From Candidatus Rifleibacteriota bacterium (GTDB taxonomy: Bacteria > Muiribacteriota > Ozemobacteria > Ozemobacterales > Ozemobacteraceae), in NCBI GenBank assembly GCA_018818125.1, contig JAHISQ010000152.1, positions 62,001 through 126,000 on the forward strand: a stretch of 64,000 bases of DNA. Reading direction: 5' to 3'. Below are positions 52,449 through 61,150 of this stretch, one piece after another. A program made the position numbers and the translations under genes. The notes beneath the pieces are model-generated. The model was not told where the DNA came from, made no database searches, and saw only the letters and a program-made list of their open reading frames with translations. Each line of letters opens with the position of its first letter. Within the stretch, counting starts at the first letter, position 1.

Positions 52449-52616
52449 TGAATATAACGTTCTGGCTGGAAGATGATTCTATCACACTTTGGGCAGGTGG
52501 GATATTGTGTGATCAGTCGCCAGTGGCAAAGATTCCTGATTACTAAAAGCGAAAGGATTGAAAAAATCGTCGGAAAATTAGAGTGGTTGCTTTAATATGC
52601 AGTAAAGTGGGTCTGG

Positions 52617-53732
52617 TTAAAATTCGAGGTTGATGCTGAGGGCGTGCCGGCGATCTTCTTTTTCGCCTGGTCGCTGACCGAGTTCTTCGCCGTAAGTAGC
52701 GGCCTGTAGACGCAGGTCATACCAGCTCAAGGCAAAACCGGCGGTTGGATACCCGCCGCGCAGGCCGCAGAGAAAGTGCAGGCCTTTGGCGATCTGAACC
52801 TGCATGCCAAGACGCAACTTGGTCAAGGCGGTGCCGTCGTCGCCGGTTTCCCAGTAGTCGGCGGCGAGAATGAGTTTTTCGTTGCGCTCTGGTGTTCCGG
52901 TCAGCGGTTTGATCGTTGCGCCGATTGCAAATTGACGCTCTAGTGTGCCGGCTTCTTCACTGTAATCAGTGCTTAGGACATTGCCAACAAACAGCCCAAG
53001 CGAGGTCTGCCAAGGGTTGTTCAGTTGCCAGAGTGCGCCGAGATCAAAATCAAGAGTGGTGCCGGAGCGATCGGTATTTTTAAGAACTTTGGGGGTCAGC
53101 GCAGCAAAATCGCGGGCATAATAGCTCTGATCAGTAGTTTTACGGGCAGCGACCTTCATGGTGGCTCCCCACCAGCCAATGGTGCGATCCTTAAAAAGCA
53201 TCTGTGTTTCATTGAAGCCGCGCGCAATAGAGCCAGAGAGCACAGTGTCCTGGTAAACTTCTGATTTAACTACCGGGTTGGCCGGGTTTTCGACTGAAAA
53301 CTGCTCTGAATCACGATAATAAGCGGCCATGCCAAAGCCGGTGCTGCCGAGGTAATAGCCCATGGTTGACCAGGCCTGATAGCCGGTTTTTCCCATGATA
53401 TCCATGAGGCTGTTGTAATTAGCCGTGCGTGAAGTTCCGGTATCATCATCGCTGAGACGCTTGATGCTGCCGTTTACTTTGCTGTAATCATCATTTTGCT
53501 CGGCCAATGCGTTGATGACCGAATATGAGCTCTTTGTTTGCAGGCCGAGTCCGGCCGGATTAGTTAATAGAGCCTGGTGATCGTTGGCGACTGCCACGCT
53601 GGCACCACCCATGCCTAGTGTTCTTGCGCTTTCGTAGACGAACTGGCGCGCGGCTGAAACTGGCAGTGCGGTTGAGAGCACACAGAACAAAGCAATCAGA
53701 GCGGCGGCAGGTTTTTTAGAATAGTTTTGCAT
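52617..53732 (-). CDS. Outer-membrane beta-barrel protein (UPF0164/PorV-like)
   Basis: 371 residues with a signal peptide (A-L-I-A-L-F-C-V-L-S-T-A-L-P-V-S-A). The N-terminal plug-like motif A-R-T-L-G-M-G-G-A-S-V-A-V-A-N-D-H-Q-A-L, then T-N-P-A-G-L, is typical of the FadL/PorV/UPF0164 group. The rest is a series of amphipathic strands (G-F-G-M-A-A-Y-Y-R-D, W-W-G-A-T-M-K-V-A-A-R) and ends in Phe (I-N-L-E-F), as required for barrel insertion. The ATG overlaps the stop of the upstream lipoprotein gene (TGATG), so the two are coupled. Confidence 0.82.
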   Translation of the reverse strand: MQNYSKKPAAALIALFCVLSTALPVSAARQFVYESARTLGMGGASVAVANDHQALLTNPAGLGLQTKSSYSVINALAEQNDDYSKVNGSIKRLSDDDTGTSRTANYNSLMDIMGKTGYQAWSTMGYYLGSTGFGMAAYYRDSEQFSVENPANPVVKSEVYQDTVLSGSIARGFNETQMLFKDRTIGWWGATMKVAARKTTDQSYYARDFAALTPKVLKNTDRSGTTLDFDLGALWQLNNPWQTSLGLFVGNVLSTDYSEEAGTLERQFAIGATIKPLTGTPERNEKLILAADYWETGDDGTALTKLRLGMQVQIAKGLHFLCGLRGGYPTAGFALSWYDLRLQAATYGEELGQRPGEKEDRRHALSINLEF

Positions 53733-54568
53733 CAGTTGGCTCCATCGAGGCTGACGAGTTCGCTTTTGAACTTGGCTTCTGTAACATCAAACCAGGCGTT
53801 GGCCTGTTGCAGAACAGTAGCAAAATTGCCGACAGCCAGTATCATGCTGCGATTGGCCGGGGTGTATGTGCCCTTGTGATTAACGCCCTGAATCGGCGAT
53901 ACCGTTAACCATTCGGTGCCACGTCCATCGAGAGCCTGAGTGAGCTCGATGAATGCGCGCTCAAGCGAGAATGCTGCGGTACCATCACTGAAGCGGCTGT
54001 AAAGTTGCTGCCAGCTCAGGGTTTTGTCATCGTTGGTGTCGAAGTCGATCTGGTCTGGCAGATCAAGCTTTTTGCTGAGATTGGTATCGTATTTGGCGAA
54101 CAGGCGTCTGGCCGCCGATAATGCTGCCATAAGACTTCGGAAAAGGCGATCGTCGTTGCCCGGTAGAATGAGCTTGTTCATGTCAGTTATCGCTTTTTCA
54201 AGAAGTTCGGTATCGGTTATGCTCAGTGCGGCCTTAAATATGACTGGTGATGTGTCTGGAGGCAAAGCTTCATTCTGCAGAATGTTCAGAACGCTGAACA
54301 TGTTGAAGCCGGCAAGCCCTGCCAGCGCGCCGGCCCGCCCGCGCCATATTTCGTCGTTAACTGCACTTTCATTGACCAGGCGGTCGTAAAGCTCAAAAGC
54401 TTTAGCGTAATTTGCCGATGCCAGCTCAAGCTTAGCTTCTCCGGCAATGGCAGCGTGGTCGCTGCTGGTTACGCTGCGGTCGAATCCTTCAAAGGCGTTG
54501 CAGCCGCTGATCAGCATGCTTGCCGCCAGCAGCAGCGCCATCAGGCGATATGAATTGACAGATGACAT
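53732..54568 (-). CDS. Lipoprotein, helical, coupled to the outer-membrane protein
   Basis: 278 residues from the ATG at 54568 (GGAG upstream); an earlier in-frame ATG at 54601 is less likely. The lipobox L-I-S-G-C lies near residue 23. The body is predicted helical with TPR-like segments (Y-A-K-A-F-E-L-Y-D-R-L-V-N), and a late D-T-N-D-D-K-T-L-S-W-Q-Q calcium-like loop is visible near residues 178-190. Downstream, the start of the barrel gene overlaps by one base (TGATG). It may help assemble or gate that barrel (inference). Confidence 0.75.
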   Translation of the reverse strand: MSSVNSYRLMALLLAASMLISGCNAFEGFDRSVTSSDHAAIAGEAKLELASANYAKAFELYDRLVNESAVNDEIWRGRAGALAGLAGFNMFSVLNILQNEALPPDTSPVIFKAALSITDTELLEKAITDMNKLILPGNDDRLFRSLMAALSAARRLFAKYDTNLSKKLDLPDQIDFDTNDDKTLSWQQLYSRFSDGTAAFSLERAFIELTQALDGRGTEWLTVSPIQGVNHKGTYTPANRSMILAVGNFATVLQQANAWFDVTEAKFKSELVSLDGAN

Positions 54569-54678
54569 AAGGACTCCGATAATTGATGCAATTTCAGGCA
54601 TCTATTCGGCACAAATCGCAGTATTTTGAATTTTTTTAGCAAAGAATTTTGCACCCTGTGTTAAATTGGCGAAGAATT

Positions 54679-55281
54679 ATGAATGGTCTCAAAATCGAAA
54701 ATCTCGTGTTTCTACAACGCGGGCCATACAGTTTGAGCGTGGCGCCTGGCTCAGTGCTTGGTTTGCACGGTGCTTCCGGCGCCGGGAAAACCTTGCTTTT
54801 GCGTGCTATAGCCGATCTTGACCCACACGATGGTCAGCTCTGGCTTAATCAGATAGCCTGCAGTGATCTCAGTGGCCCACAATGGCGTCGTCGTGTCGCT
54901 TATCTGTCGGCAGAGAGCCTATGGTGGCATGATCGAGTTGGCCAGCATTTCAGCGAAGACCCTGATATAAAATATCTGCAGCAAATGGGTCTCGACAGCG
55001 AAGTCATGAACTGGGAAGTCAATCGGCTGTCTACCGGAGAAAAGCAGCGCCTGGCAATTCTGCGTTTGTTGCAGCACCGCCCGCAGGCCCTGTTGCTTGA
55101 CGAACCAACGGCAAGTCTCGATCAAAACAGTATTGGGCGGGTAGAAGCCTTCATCCTGAATTATCTTAAACAAAACTCTGCACCGGCTATCTGGGTGAGC
55201 CATGATATGACGCAACTTGAGCGCTTAACCACAAACCGCATGGAAATTCTGCCCGGCGGCGAAATGCAGGTGCTGGCATGA
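54679..55281 (+). CDS. fetA: ABC transporter ATPase, FetA-like
   Basis: 200 residues. Walker A is G-A-S-G-A-G-K-T, the signature L-S-T-G-E-K-Q-R-L and Walker B L-L-L-D-E-P-T-A-S-L-D; a W-V-S-H-D-M switch His is present. It is small, typical of FetA/YbbL. Together with FetB (next gene, 4-bp overlap ATGA) it forms a putative iron exporter of the inner membrane. The ATG at 54679 is preferred to an upstream ATG at 54649, as the domain begins N-G-L-K-I-E-N. Confidence 0.8.
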   Translation: MNGLKIENLVFLQRGPYSLSVAPGSVLGLHGASGAGKTLLLRAIADLDPHDGQLWLNQIACSDLSGPQWRRRVAYLSAESLWWHDRVGQHFSEDPDIKYLQQMGLDSEVMNWEVNRLSTGEKQRLAILRLLQHRPQALLLDEPTASLDQNSIGRVEAFILNYLKQNSAPAIWVSHDMTQLERLTTNRMEILPGGEMQVLA

Positions 55282-56099
55282 ATGTAATGCCTCTTGGCGT
55301 TTTTGAACTGTCTCTGGCCAGTCTGCTCGTGCTTCTGCTGGCGTTTTTGAGTTTCTGGCACCGACTCGAAATTGAGCGTCCGCTCCTGATAGCGGCTTTG
55401 CGAACGACTGTTCAGCTGTCACTTGTTGGCATGGTTCTCAATGTTGTGTTTACTACAACTAACTTTTATCTTGTAGTTCTAATCTGGTCGATTATGCTTG
55501 CTGCCGCTGGCTGGGAAGTTATGTCGCGCCAGAAAGTCAGAGTTAAAGGCGCAGGGCGTTTTTTTATCGGCACCAGCTCGATGCTGCTTTCGTCTTTCTC
55601 GATCATGGTAATCACCCTGACGCTGATCATCAAGGTTGAACCGTGGTACAGTCCGCGCTATGCCATTCCAATCCTTGGTATGTTGCTTGGCAATACGATG
55701 AATGGCATCGCTCTGGCAATGAATACATTTACTAATCTGGCCTGGAATCGCTGGCAGGTGATCGAACAGCGCCTGGCACTTGGTCAGACTTCGTCTGAAG
55801 CTATTGAAGATATCTGGCGTGAAAGCGTTCGCACTGGACTGATTCCGATTATTAATTCGATGGCCGCCGCCGGCCTGGTGAGCCTTCCAGGTATGATGAC
55901 CGGTCAGATTCTTGCTGGTAACACGGCAGGCGAGGCTGTAAGATATCAGATTCTCATAATGTTTATGATTTCATCAGGAACAGGTTTTGGTGTTATACTA
56001 AGTTTGTGGCTTATGCGTCGCAAAATGTTTGATGCGCGCGACCGGTTGCGGTTAAAAGAAGGTTTTTATCGAGTTGAGTCGGCAGGAAGTAAAAAATAA
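55278..56099 (+). CDS. fetB: ABC transporter permease, FetB-like (UPF0014)
   Basis: 273 residues with about seven membrane helices. Conserved segments of this family are visible: R-T-T-V-Q-L-S-L-V-G, then I-P-I-L-G-M-L-L-G-N-T-M-N-G-I, then P-I-I-N-S-M-A-A-A-G-L-V-S-L-P-G-M-M-T-G-Q-I near residue 195. It overlaps FetA by 4 bp, and a nitrilase gene starts 20 bp after its end. Expected to move iron out of the cytoplasm with FetA; specificity is inferred from family. Confidence 0.88.
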   Translation: MNVMPLGVFELSLASLLVLLLAFLSFWHRLEIERPLLIAALRTTVQLSLVGMVLNVVFTTTNFYLVVLIWSIMLAAAGWEVMSRQKVRVKGAGRFFIGTSSMLLSSFSIMVITLTLIIKVEPWYSPRYAIPILGMLLGNTMNGIALAMNTFTNLAWNRWQVIEQRLALGQTSSEAIEDIWRESVRTGLIPIINSMAAAGLVSLPGMMTGQILAGNTAGEAVRYQILIMFMISSGTGFGVILSLWLMRRKMFDARDRLRLKEGFYRVESAGSKK

Positions 56100-56119
56100 C
56101 TATTGCAGGAGAGTTCGTG

Positions 56120-56914
56120 ATGAAGGCAGGTTTTGTTCAGTTTACCCCCGAATTATGCAATCTGGAAGCTACTCTCAATCGTCTGGCCAGGTTACTGAAA
56201 GAAGCGCCTGCCGCAGATTTGCTGGTGCTGCCTGAACTGAGCAATTCCGGCTATAATTTCCCAACACGAAATCACGCTTTCGATGCCGCTGAAGAGCTTG
56301 GTGATAGTCGCTTTGTCACTCTACTACATGATCATTGCCGGCGTAACAATTCTTATGTAGCCTCTGGTTTTAATGAGCGCGATGGCTTTAAGCTGTTCAA
56401 CTCGGCAATTCTGGTCGGGCCCGGCGGTTTGATTGGTAAATACCGTAAAATTCACCTGTTCCATAACGAAAAGGACATATTTTCGGCCGGCGACGTCGGA
56501 GTACCCGTCTTTGAAACGCCGATCGGTAAGATAGCGATGCTGGTATGCTTTGACTGGATTTTTCCAGAGGTGTGGCGCATTGCTGCTGTCAAGGGCGCTG
56601 ACATAGTCTGTCACTGCTCTGCTCTCGTATTGCCAGGCTTTGCGCAGCGGTCGGTGCCGATACATGCTCTGATCAATCATTTCTACGTTATCACCGCCAA
56701 CCGCACCGGCACCGAACATGGCCTGACCTTTACCGGCATGTCGACTGTCGCTAACCCAAAAGGTGAAGTCATTTACCAGGCCGGGTCGGAAACAACCGAG
56801 AGCATGGTTTTTGATTTCGATCTCGACCTGGCCCGTGACAAGATGATTACGCCACGCAACGACATCATCGCTGACCGCCGCCCCGAGATGTACCACGAAT
56901 TACTGACACTGTGA
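56120..56914 (+). CDS. Nitrilase-superfamily amidohydrolase
   Basis: 264 residues; the catalytic triad is Glu (L-P-E-L, residue ~41), Lys (Y-R-K-I-H, ~110) and Cys (V-C-F-D-W-I-F-P-E, ~143). It is a C-N hydrolase acting on a small amide; family members include omega-amidase and N-carbamoylputrescine amidase, and no choice can be made. The ATG at 56120 lies 6 nt after AGGAGAG, so the GTG one codon earlier is rejected. It is probably in the fetAB transcript, though a metabolic link is not clear. Confidence 0.88.
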   Translation: MKAGFVQFTPELCNLEATLNRLARLLKEAPAADLLVLPELSNSGYNFPTRNHAFDAAEELGDSRFVTLLHDHCRRNNSYVASGFNERDGFKLFNSAILVGPGGLIGKYRKIHLFHNEKDIFSAGDVGVPVFETPIGKIAMLVCFDWIFPEVWRIAAVKGADIVCHCSALVLPGFAQRSVPIHALINHFYVITANRTGTEHGLTFTGMSTVANPKGEVIYQAGSETTESMVFDFDLDLARDKMITPRNDIIADRRPEMYHELLTL

Positions 56915-57008
56915 ACTGCTTCAGTTTCATAAGCGTACAGACGGTAAATCTACTTTTGAATGCAGTTTACGCAATTAGACTGTCTGTTTATGGGCAAGAC
57001 TATACTGC

Positions 57009-57037
57009 TTTACAGATCGGTCGGTTTAGAATATGTT
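57009..57037 (+). promoter_or_regulatory. Promoter of the thioredoxin-like lipoprotein gene
   Basis: TTTACA, 17 bp, TATGTT, about 36 bp before the ATG at 57073. Confidence 0.5.
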
Positions 57038-57072
57038 TTGGACATATAAAATTACGGAGGTAATCATAATAT

Positions 57073-57819
57073 ATGAAAAAGTTCAGCTATTTTTTACTTG
57101 CACTCTTTTTTTTCTGTTTCGGAGTGGTAATGCCAGGGTGTAGCCAAGGCAAGACAGGTGAGGCGCCAGAAGTAAGCGCCGGCACCTGGATCAATGCAGA
57201 CAGCTTTAAACTGGCCGACCACAAAGACAAAATTGTCGTTGTAGAATTCTGGGCAACCTGGTGCCCACCATGCCGCAAAAGTATTCCGCATCTGAAGACT
57301 CTGTATCACGATTACAAGGATAAAGGCGTAGTAGTCGTTTCATTGAGCAATGAACCAGTCGCCACCATTAACGAATTCAATAAAAAAGCTGGCATGGACT
57401 GGATTGTTGGCGCTGAAAGCGAATCTGGTGCAGCTTATGGTGTGTCCGGAATTCCGAGTGCCTTCATCGTAGTAGATGGCAAAATCGTCTGGAACGGTCA
57501 CCCGATGGACGGTCTTGATGTTGAAATCAAGAAGCTTGTTGAAGCTCGTGGTGGCAGTGTCGACGAAGGTGCGAAGACTCCAGCGCCAGTTGTTGAACCT
57601 GTATCTGAACCCGTTGTAGGAAGTGTCGTGGAGCCTGTTTCTGCTCCTGTAGACATAGTTCCGGCTGGTGATGAAGATAAAATTCTCGGAGATGACATTC
57701 TCGTGGATGAAGTCGTCCTTCCTGAAGGTGGAGACGCATTAATTGAAAAGCCTGCCGCCGAATCTTCAGGTACGGCTGATATCGTTACAGATGAAGGCCT
57801 GGAAAAACTGGGTGAGTAA
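57073..57819 (+). CDS. TlpA/ResA-like thioredoxin lipoprotein with acidic tail
   Basis: 248 residues. The lipobox M-P-G-C near residue 23 marks a membrane-anchored lipoprotein. A thioredoxin fold (~38-150) has W-A-T-W-C-P-P-C-R as active site and the cis-Pro in V-S-G-I-P-S-A. It likely reduces or exchanges disulfides outside the cytoplasm, for example in cytochrome or other protein maturation. The last ~95 residues are a Pro/Val/Glu-rich low-complexity tail without a known role. GGAGGTAA lies upstream. A hairpin follows. Confidence 0.88.
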   Translation: MKKFSYFLLALFFFCFGVVMPGCSQGKTGEAPEVSAGTWINADSFKLADHKDKIVVVEFWATWCPPCRKSIPHLKTLYHDYKDKGVVVVSLSNEPVATINEFNKKAGMDWIVGAESESGAAYGVSGIPSAFIVVDGKIVWNGHPMDGLDVEIKKLVEARGGSVDEGAKTPAPVVEPVSEPVVGSVVEPVSAPVDIVPAGDEDKILGDDILVDEVVLPEGGDALIEKPAAESSGTADIVTDEGLEKLGE

Positions 57820-57863
57820 TGAAAATATCAGAGCTTAGGCGCTGATATTCCTGTTAGAACGAG

Positions 57864-57910
57864 TTTCCGTTTGTGGTCTTGAGAAGGACTATAAACGGAA
57901 ATTCTTTTTC
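57864..57910 (+). terminator. Terminator-like hairpin
   Basis: TTTCCGTTT/AAACGGAAA (9 bp) encloses a smaller TCTT/AAGGA hairpin and is followed by TTCTTTTT, 44 bp past the thioredoxin stop and 62 bp before the next start. Confidence 0.65.
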
Positions 57911-57971
57911 TGGCAGAAGCGCAAAATTGCCGATATTATAGATAAGTAAACCCAATAGTTGAGAGAGCGCG

Positions 57972-58976
57972 ATGAAAAAACAGGAAATAGAATTCAAAGT
58001 TCTCGACATCATTGAGCGCCTTGAAAAGGGGCAGCCGATAGAAGACGACATGATCGAACTCAAAGCCGAGTGGCCGCGGGATCATTTTCGTGCCGCCCGG
58101 CGAATTGGAGCTCACGCCAATGCCGCCCGTGGCGAGCCGATAATGTGGCTGATTGGTATAGATGAGAAGAAAGGCGTAGTTGGCGCCGATTTTGAAGAGC
58201 TGTCTATCTGGTTCGCCAAGGTGCGGTCACGCTTTGATCAGCTGCTTGCACCCAATCTCATCAGTCTTGCGATTCCTTATGACGGCAAAACTGTTGTCGC
58301 ACTGATTTTTGAAACCGAACGCAGCCCCTTTGTCATCAGGATTCCCGACAGCACTGGTATTGTTACGCACGAAGTTCCGTGGCGGGAAGCTAACTCTACG
58401 AGGTCGGCGCGCCGTTCTGATCTGATCAAATTACTGTATCCCATTCAGAAAAAACCGAGTCTTGAAATAATCGACGGCAGAATCGAGCTGCAACGCGCTA
58501 TTGCAGGCGTCAGTCAGATCACGACCTATCAGTGGAACCTCAGCATGAAGGTTTATGTGGTTACCTATTCATCTGAGACTCTGGTTATTCCATTTCATCG
58601 CTGCGAGATTCTTTTTCGTCCGCAGGGGCGTCCCGACGAAAAAAAATTCGAGAGCATCAGGATAGCTCCGCCAACCTCTTATTCTTCGCGTGGTCTCAAG
58701 GAAAAATCGCAGTCTCTCACGGTCAATAGTACCGAACATGAGGTTTTGATCGATACAGCCGGAATGACCTATTTGACAGCTGAATCTTTTACCGAAGAAA
58801 AGCCTGGCCCTCAACTATATGAGGAAATTGAGGTTAAGGGCTGGTTGCGCTCACATTATTCGAGTGAGCCCGTGAGTTTTGAGGCCATTTTTGAACTTCA
58901 GCGCCGCGAAAATGAAGACTCAGAGCGTATGCTGGGTGAATGGCGCTTCGCAAAACGCGAAGATCTGACAGACTGA
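57972..58976 (+). CDS. AlbA_2-domain (Schlafen-like) protein
   Basis: 334 residues. The N-terminal ~145 residues resemble the AlbA_2 domain: I-E-L-K-A-E-W-P, then A-H-A-N-A-A-R-G, W-L-I-G-I-D-E-K-K-G-V-V-G-A-D and a V-P-W-R-E-A-N-S-T-R end. AlbA_2 domains occur in transcription regulators and in some defence proteins, where they bind nucleic acid or ATP. The C-terminal ~180 residues are beta-rich and unassigned. GAGAG lies upstream of the ATG. There are no neighbours suggesting a defence island. Confidence 0.7.
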   Translation: MKKQEIEFKVLDIIERLEKGQPIEDDMIELKAEWPRDHFRAARRIGAHANAARGEPIMWLIGIDEKKGVVGADFEELSIWFAKVRSRFDQLLAPNLISLAIPYDGKTVVALIFETERSPFVIRIPDSTGIVTHEVPWREANSTRSARRSDLIKLLYPIQKKPSLEIIDGRIELQRAIAGVSQITTYQWNLSMKVYVVTYSSETLVIPFHRCEILFRPQGRPDEKKFESIRIAPPTSYSSRGLKEKSQSLTVNSTEHEVLIDTAGMTYLTAESFTEEKPGPQLYEEIEVKGWLRSHYSSEPVSFEAIFELQRRENEDSERMLGEWRFAKREDLTD

Positions 58977-59041
58977 TCAGTTCTTTCCAAGAAATCGGTA
59001 AGTTGCTCCTGATTCTGTATTTGTTGCTGTCATTTTTACCC

Positions 59042-59070
59042 TTGGGTCGTGGTGAAAATTCTGGTATAAT
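59042..59070 (+). promoter_or_regulatory. Promoter of the alpha-amylase gene
   Basis: TTGGGT, 17 bp, TATAAT with an extended -10 (TGG before TATAAT), 30 bp before the ATG. Confidence 0.7.
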
Positions 59071-59100
59071 TACTTATACACTCTGTAGGGAGCATCAAAT

Positions 59101-60429
59101 ATGAGAAGATTCCAAAAAGCAGGCGCATTCTGTCTGGTTCTGGCGATGTTTTGTCTGTTCGCAGTCCTGACACCAGTTTTGGCTGATCCGCCTGCCAAGG
59201 TCTCTGGCGGAGTGATGCTGCAAGGTTTCGGCTGGAACAGCCAGGCGCGTGGTACTCCGAGTAAATGGTATAGTCTGATCGGGCAGCGCGCAGAGAGCAT
59301 AAAGACTCTTGGTGTTGATTTTATCTGGCTCCCGCCGGTTTCGCGCTCAGTAAGTCCACAGGGCTATTTGCCCGGTGATTATTACGACCTCGGCGGCAAT
59401 GACAATCCGACTTTTTATGGCAATCAGCAACAGCTTGAAGCTGCTCTCAAAGCTCTTAACGCTCAGGGAGTGTTGCCGATAGCCGATATCGTAGTGAATC
59501 ATCGCTGCGCCGGCAAACAGGATAACAACGGCATCTGGAATATTTATCACTTTGCTTCCGGCAAGGCAAAATGGGAACAGTGGGCAGTATGTAGTGGCCA
59601 ATTTGGTGGCACCGGCAATGCTGACAGTGGTGGGAGTTATCACGCTGCTCCTGATCTAGATCACAGCAATGCAAAGGTTCGAGAAGACATCGCAGAATGG
59701 ATGAACTGGCTCAAAAAACTTGGCTTTAAGGGCTGGCGTTATGATTATTCAAAGGGTTATGCCTCCAAGTATGCAGGCTACTACGATGAACAGACGAGTC
59801 CGGCGTTTTCGGTCGGTGAAGTCTGGAACAACATGGCATTTCAGGGTTCACATCTGAATCCCAATCAGGATGCACACCGCAAGGAACTTTGTGACTGGCT
59901 TGACGCAAATCCGAGCAAGGTTGCCTGCCTTTTCGATTTTACAACCAAGGGTATATTGCAGGTGGCGGTTAATGGTGAATATGGTCGCTTGCGCGATAAA
60001 GATGGCAAACCTTCTGGTTTAATTGGCTGGTGGCCGTCGCGCGCAGTAACTTTTATCGACAATCATGATACCGGTTCGCAGCAGAGTCATTGGCCATTTC
60101 CCGATCAGAAGGTTATGCAGGGATATGCCTATATTCTTACTCATCCCGGCATTCCGTGTGTTTTCTGGGAGCACGCCTATGACTGGAAGCTATACGCCAA
60201 GATCCAGACGCTCATTGCCATCCGCAAGCAGAACAAGATCAACAGTACCAGCAAAGTTGAAATTGTTAAAGCCGAAGACGGCCTTTATGCAGCAATTATT
60301 GACGGCAAGGTTGCTGTAAAACTCGGCGGCAAAGACTGGACACCAGACGCTTCATTCAAACTGGCCGCCAGTGGCGATAATTACGCAGTATGGGCTAAGA
60401 CCGTTCCAGCTCGTAAACGGAGCAAATAA
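59101..60429 (+). CDS. Secreted alpha-amylase, GH13 plant-type (GH13_6-like)
   Basis: 442 residues with a signal peptide (L-V-L-A-M-F-C-L-F-A-V-L-T-P-V-L-A). The catalytic barrel shows I-A-D-I-V-V-N-H-R, G-W-R-Y-D-Y-S-K-G-Y (nucleophile Asp near 214), V-G-E-V-W-N (acid Glu near 240) and F-I-D-N-H-D-T-G (Asp near 322). The late segment M-Q-G-Y-A-Y-I-L-T-H-P-G-I-P-C and the final small beta domain match the plant/GH13_6 group. It cuts internal alpha-1,4 bonds of starch or glycogen outside the cytoplasm. AGGGAG upstream; own promoter and terminator. Confidence 0.93.
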   Translation: MRRFQKAGAFCLVLAMFCLFAVLTPVLADPPAKVSGGVMLQGFGWNSQARGTPSKWYSLIGQRAESIKTLGVDFIWLPPVSRSVSPQGYLPGDYYDLGGNDNPTFYGNQQQLEAALKALNAQGVLPIADIVVNHRCAGKQDNNGIWNIYHFASGKAKWEQWAVCSGQFGGTGNADSGGSYHAAPDLDHSNAKVREDIAEWMNWLKKLGFKGWRYDYSKGYASKYAGYYDEQTSPAFSVGEVWNNMAFQGSHLNPNQDAHRKELCDWLDANPSKVACLFDFTTKGILQVAVNGEYGRLRDKDGKPSGLIGWWPSRAVTFIDNHDTGSQQSHWPFPDQKVMQGYAYILTHPGIPCVFWEHAYDWKLYAKIQTLIAIRKQNKINSTSKVEIVKAEDGLYAAIIDGKVAVKLGGKDWTPDASFKLAASGDNYAVWAKTVPARKRSK

Positions 60430-60455
60430 CTCACTAGAATTTACAATATAGTTGC

Positions 60456-60497
60456 AAAAATGGGGCCGGCCACGTTTAAGTGGCCGGCCCCATTTTT
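60456..60497. terminator. Bidirectional terminator
   Basis: A 13-bp perfect GC-rich stem TGGGGCCGGCCAC/GTGGCCGGCCCCA with loop GTTTAA is flanked by AAAAA and TTTTT. It separates the amylase (+) and phasin-like (-) genes. Confidence 0.95.
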
Positions 60498-60514
60498 AAA
60501 GCTCTGAAAAGCTC

Positions 60515-60841
60515 TTACTGACCTGCGTGCATGGTCTTGGGAGTGATTGCTTTCATGGTTTCTTCGTATACCTTCTGATAGCGGGCATTGAACTTTTCCA
60601 TGTTTTCTTTGAAAACGATGTTCAGTTCTTGGTTTGATTTGGTGGTGTTGTTGTGGATTTCATGCATTAGTTCCACGTTGCGGTTCATGTGATCAAAAAA
60701 GAGTTCTACGTTCTTTTTTGTGTTGCCGCTTGTCTGTTCCATTGAGGCGTTCCAGAATTTGTTCATAACCTGGAAATTTTCGTTGATGAGCTTTGCGTAT
60801 TCGGTTGAGAATTCCATCCATTTATTCATGTTGCTGTTCAT
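60515..60841 (-). CDS. Phasin-like small helical protein
   Basis: 108 residues, nearly all helical and amphipathic, without signal peptide, with repeated N-x-x-x-F-W-N, F-F-D-H-M-N-R-N-V-E-L-M and F-N-A-R-Y-Q-K-V-Y patterns typical of phasins or other lipid/granule-coating proteins. No polyhydroxyalkanoate genes are in the window. The gene has a good promoter and AGGAG, so it may be abundant. The assignment rests on composition and length, not on a diagnostic motif. Confidence 0.6.
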   Translation of the reverse strand: MNSNMNKWMEFSTEYAKLINENFQVMNKFWNASMEQTSGNTKKNVELFFDHMNRNVELMHEIHNNTTKSNQELNIVFKENMEKFNARYQKVYEETMKAITPKTMHAGQ

Positions 60842-60906
60842 TTTTAAACTCCTATAAACTTGTAAGATTTCGAAACTCTTTAGTTTCTTTGTTTTGCTAC
60901 AAATTG

Positions 60907-60935
60907 ATTATCGCATTTTTGCTGCAATGCGTCAA
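60907..60935 (-). promoter_or_regulatory. Promoter of the phasin-like gene
   Basis: On the minus strand, TTGACG, 17 bp, GATAAT, giving a ~60-nt leader that contains the inverted repeat GAAACT-AAAG-AGTTTC (60872-60887). Confidence 0.7.
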
Positions 60936-61150
60936 GAAAAAAGTTTTAAAAATTTTAATTGCACGTAAAGTCGGCCTGTATGGCTGTCTTTTGGTTTGCT
61001 GGTCTGCAAAATATAGAGTGGTTAAATGATACTGTTTTCCAGCAGTTGCAGATACCGGGTGTCCTAATTGGCCAATCGGTGTCGGTGACCTTTTCAAATT
61101 GTTGGAGTAAGAAATCCTACCAGATTAACTTTCTATATCCTAAGGCTTGT

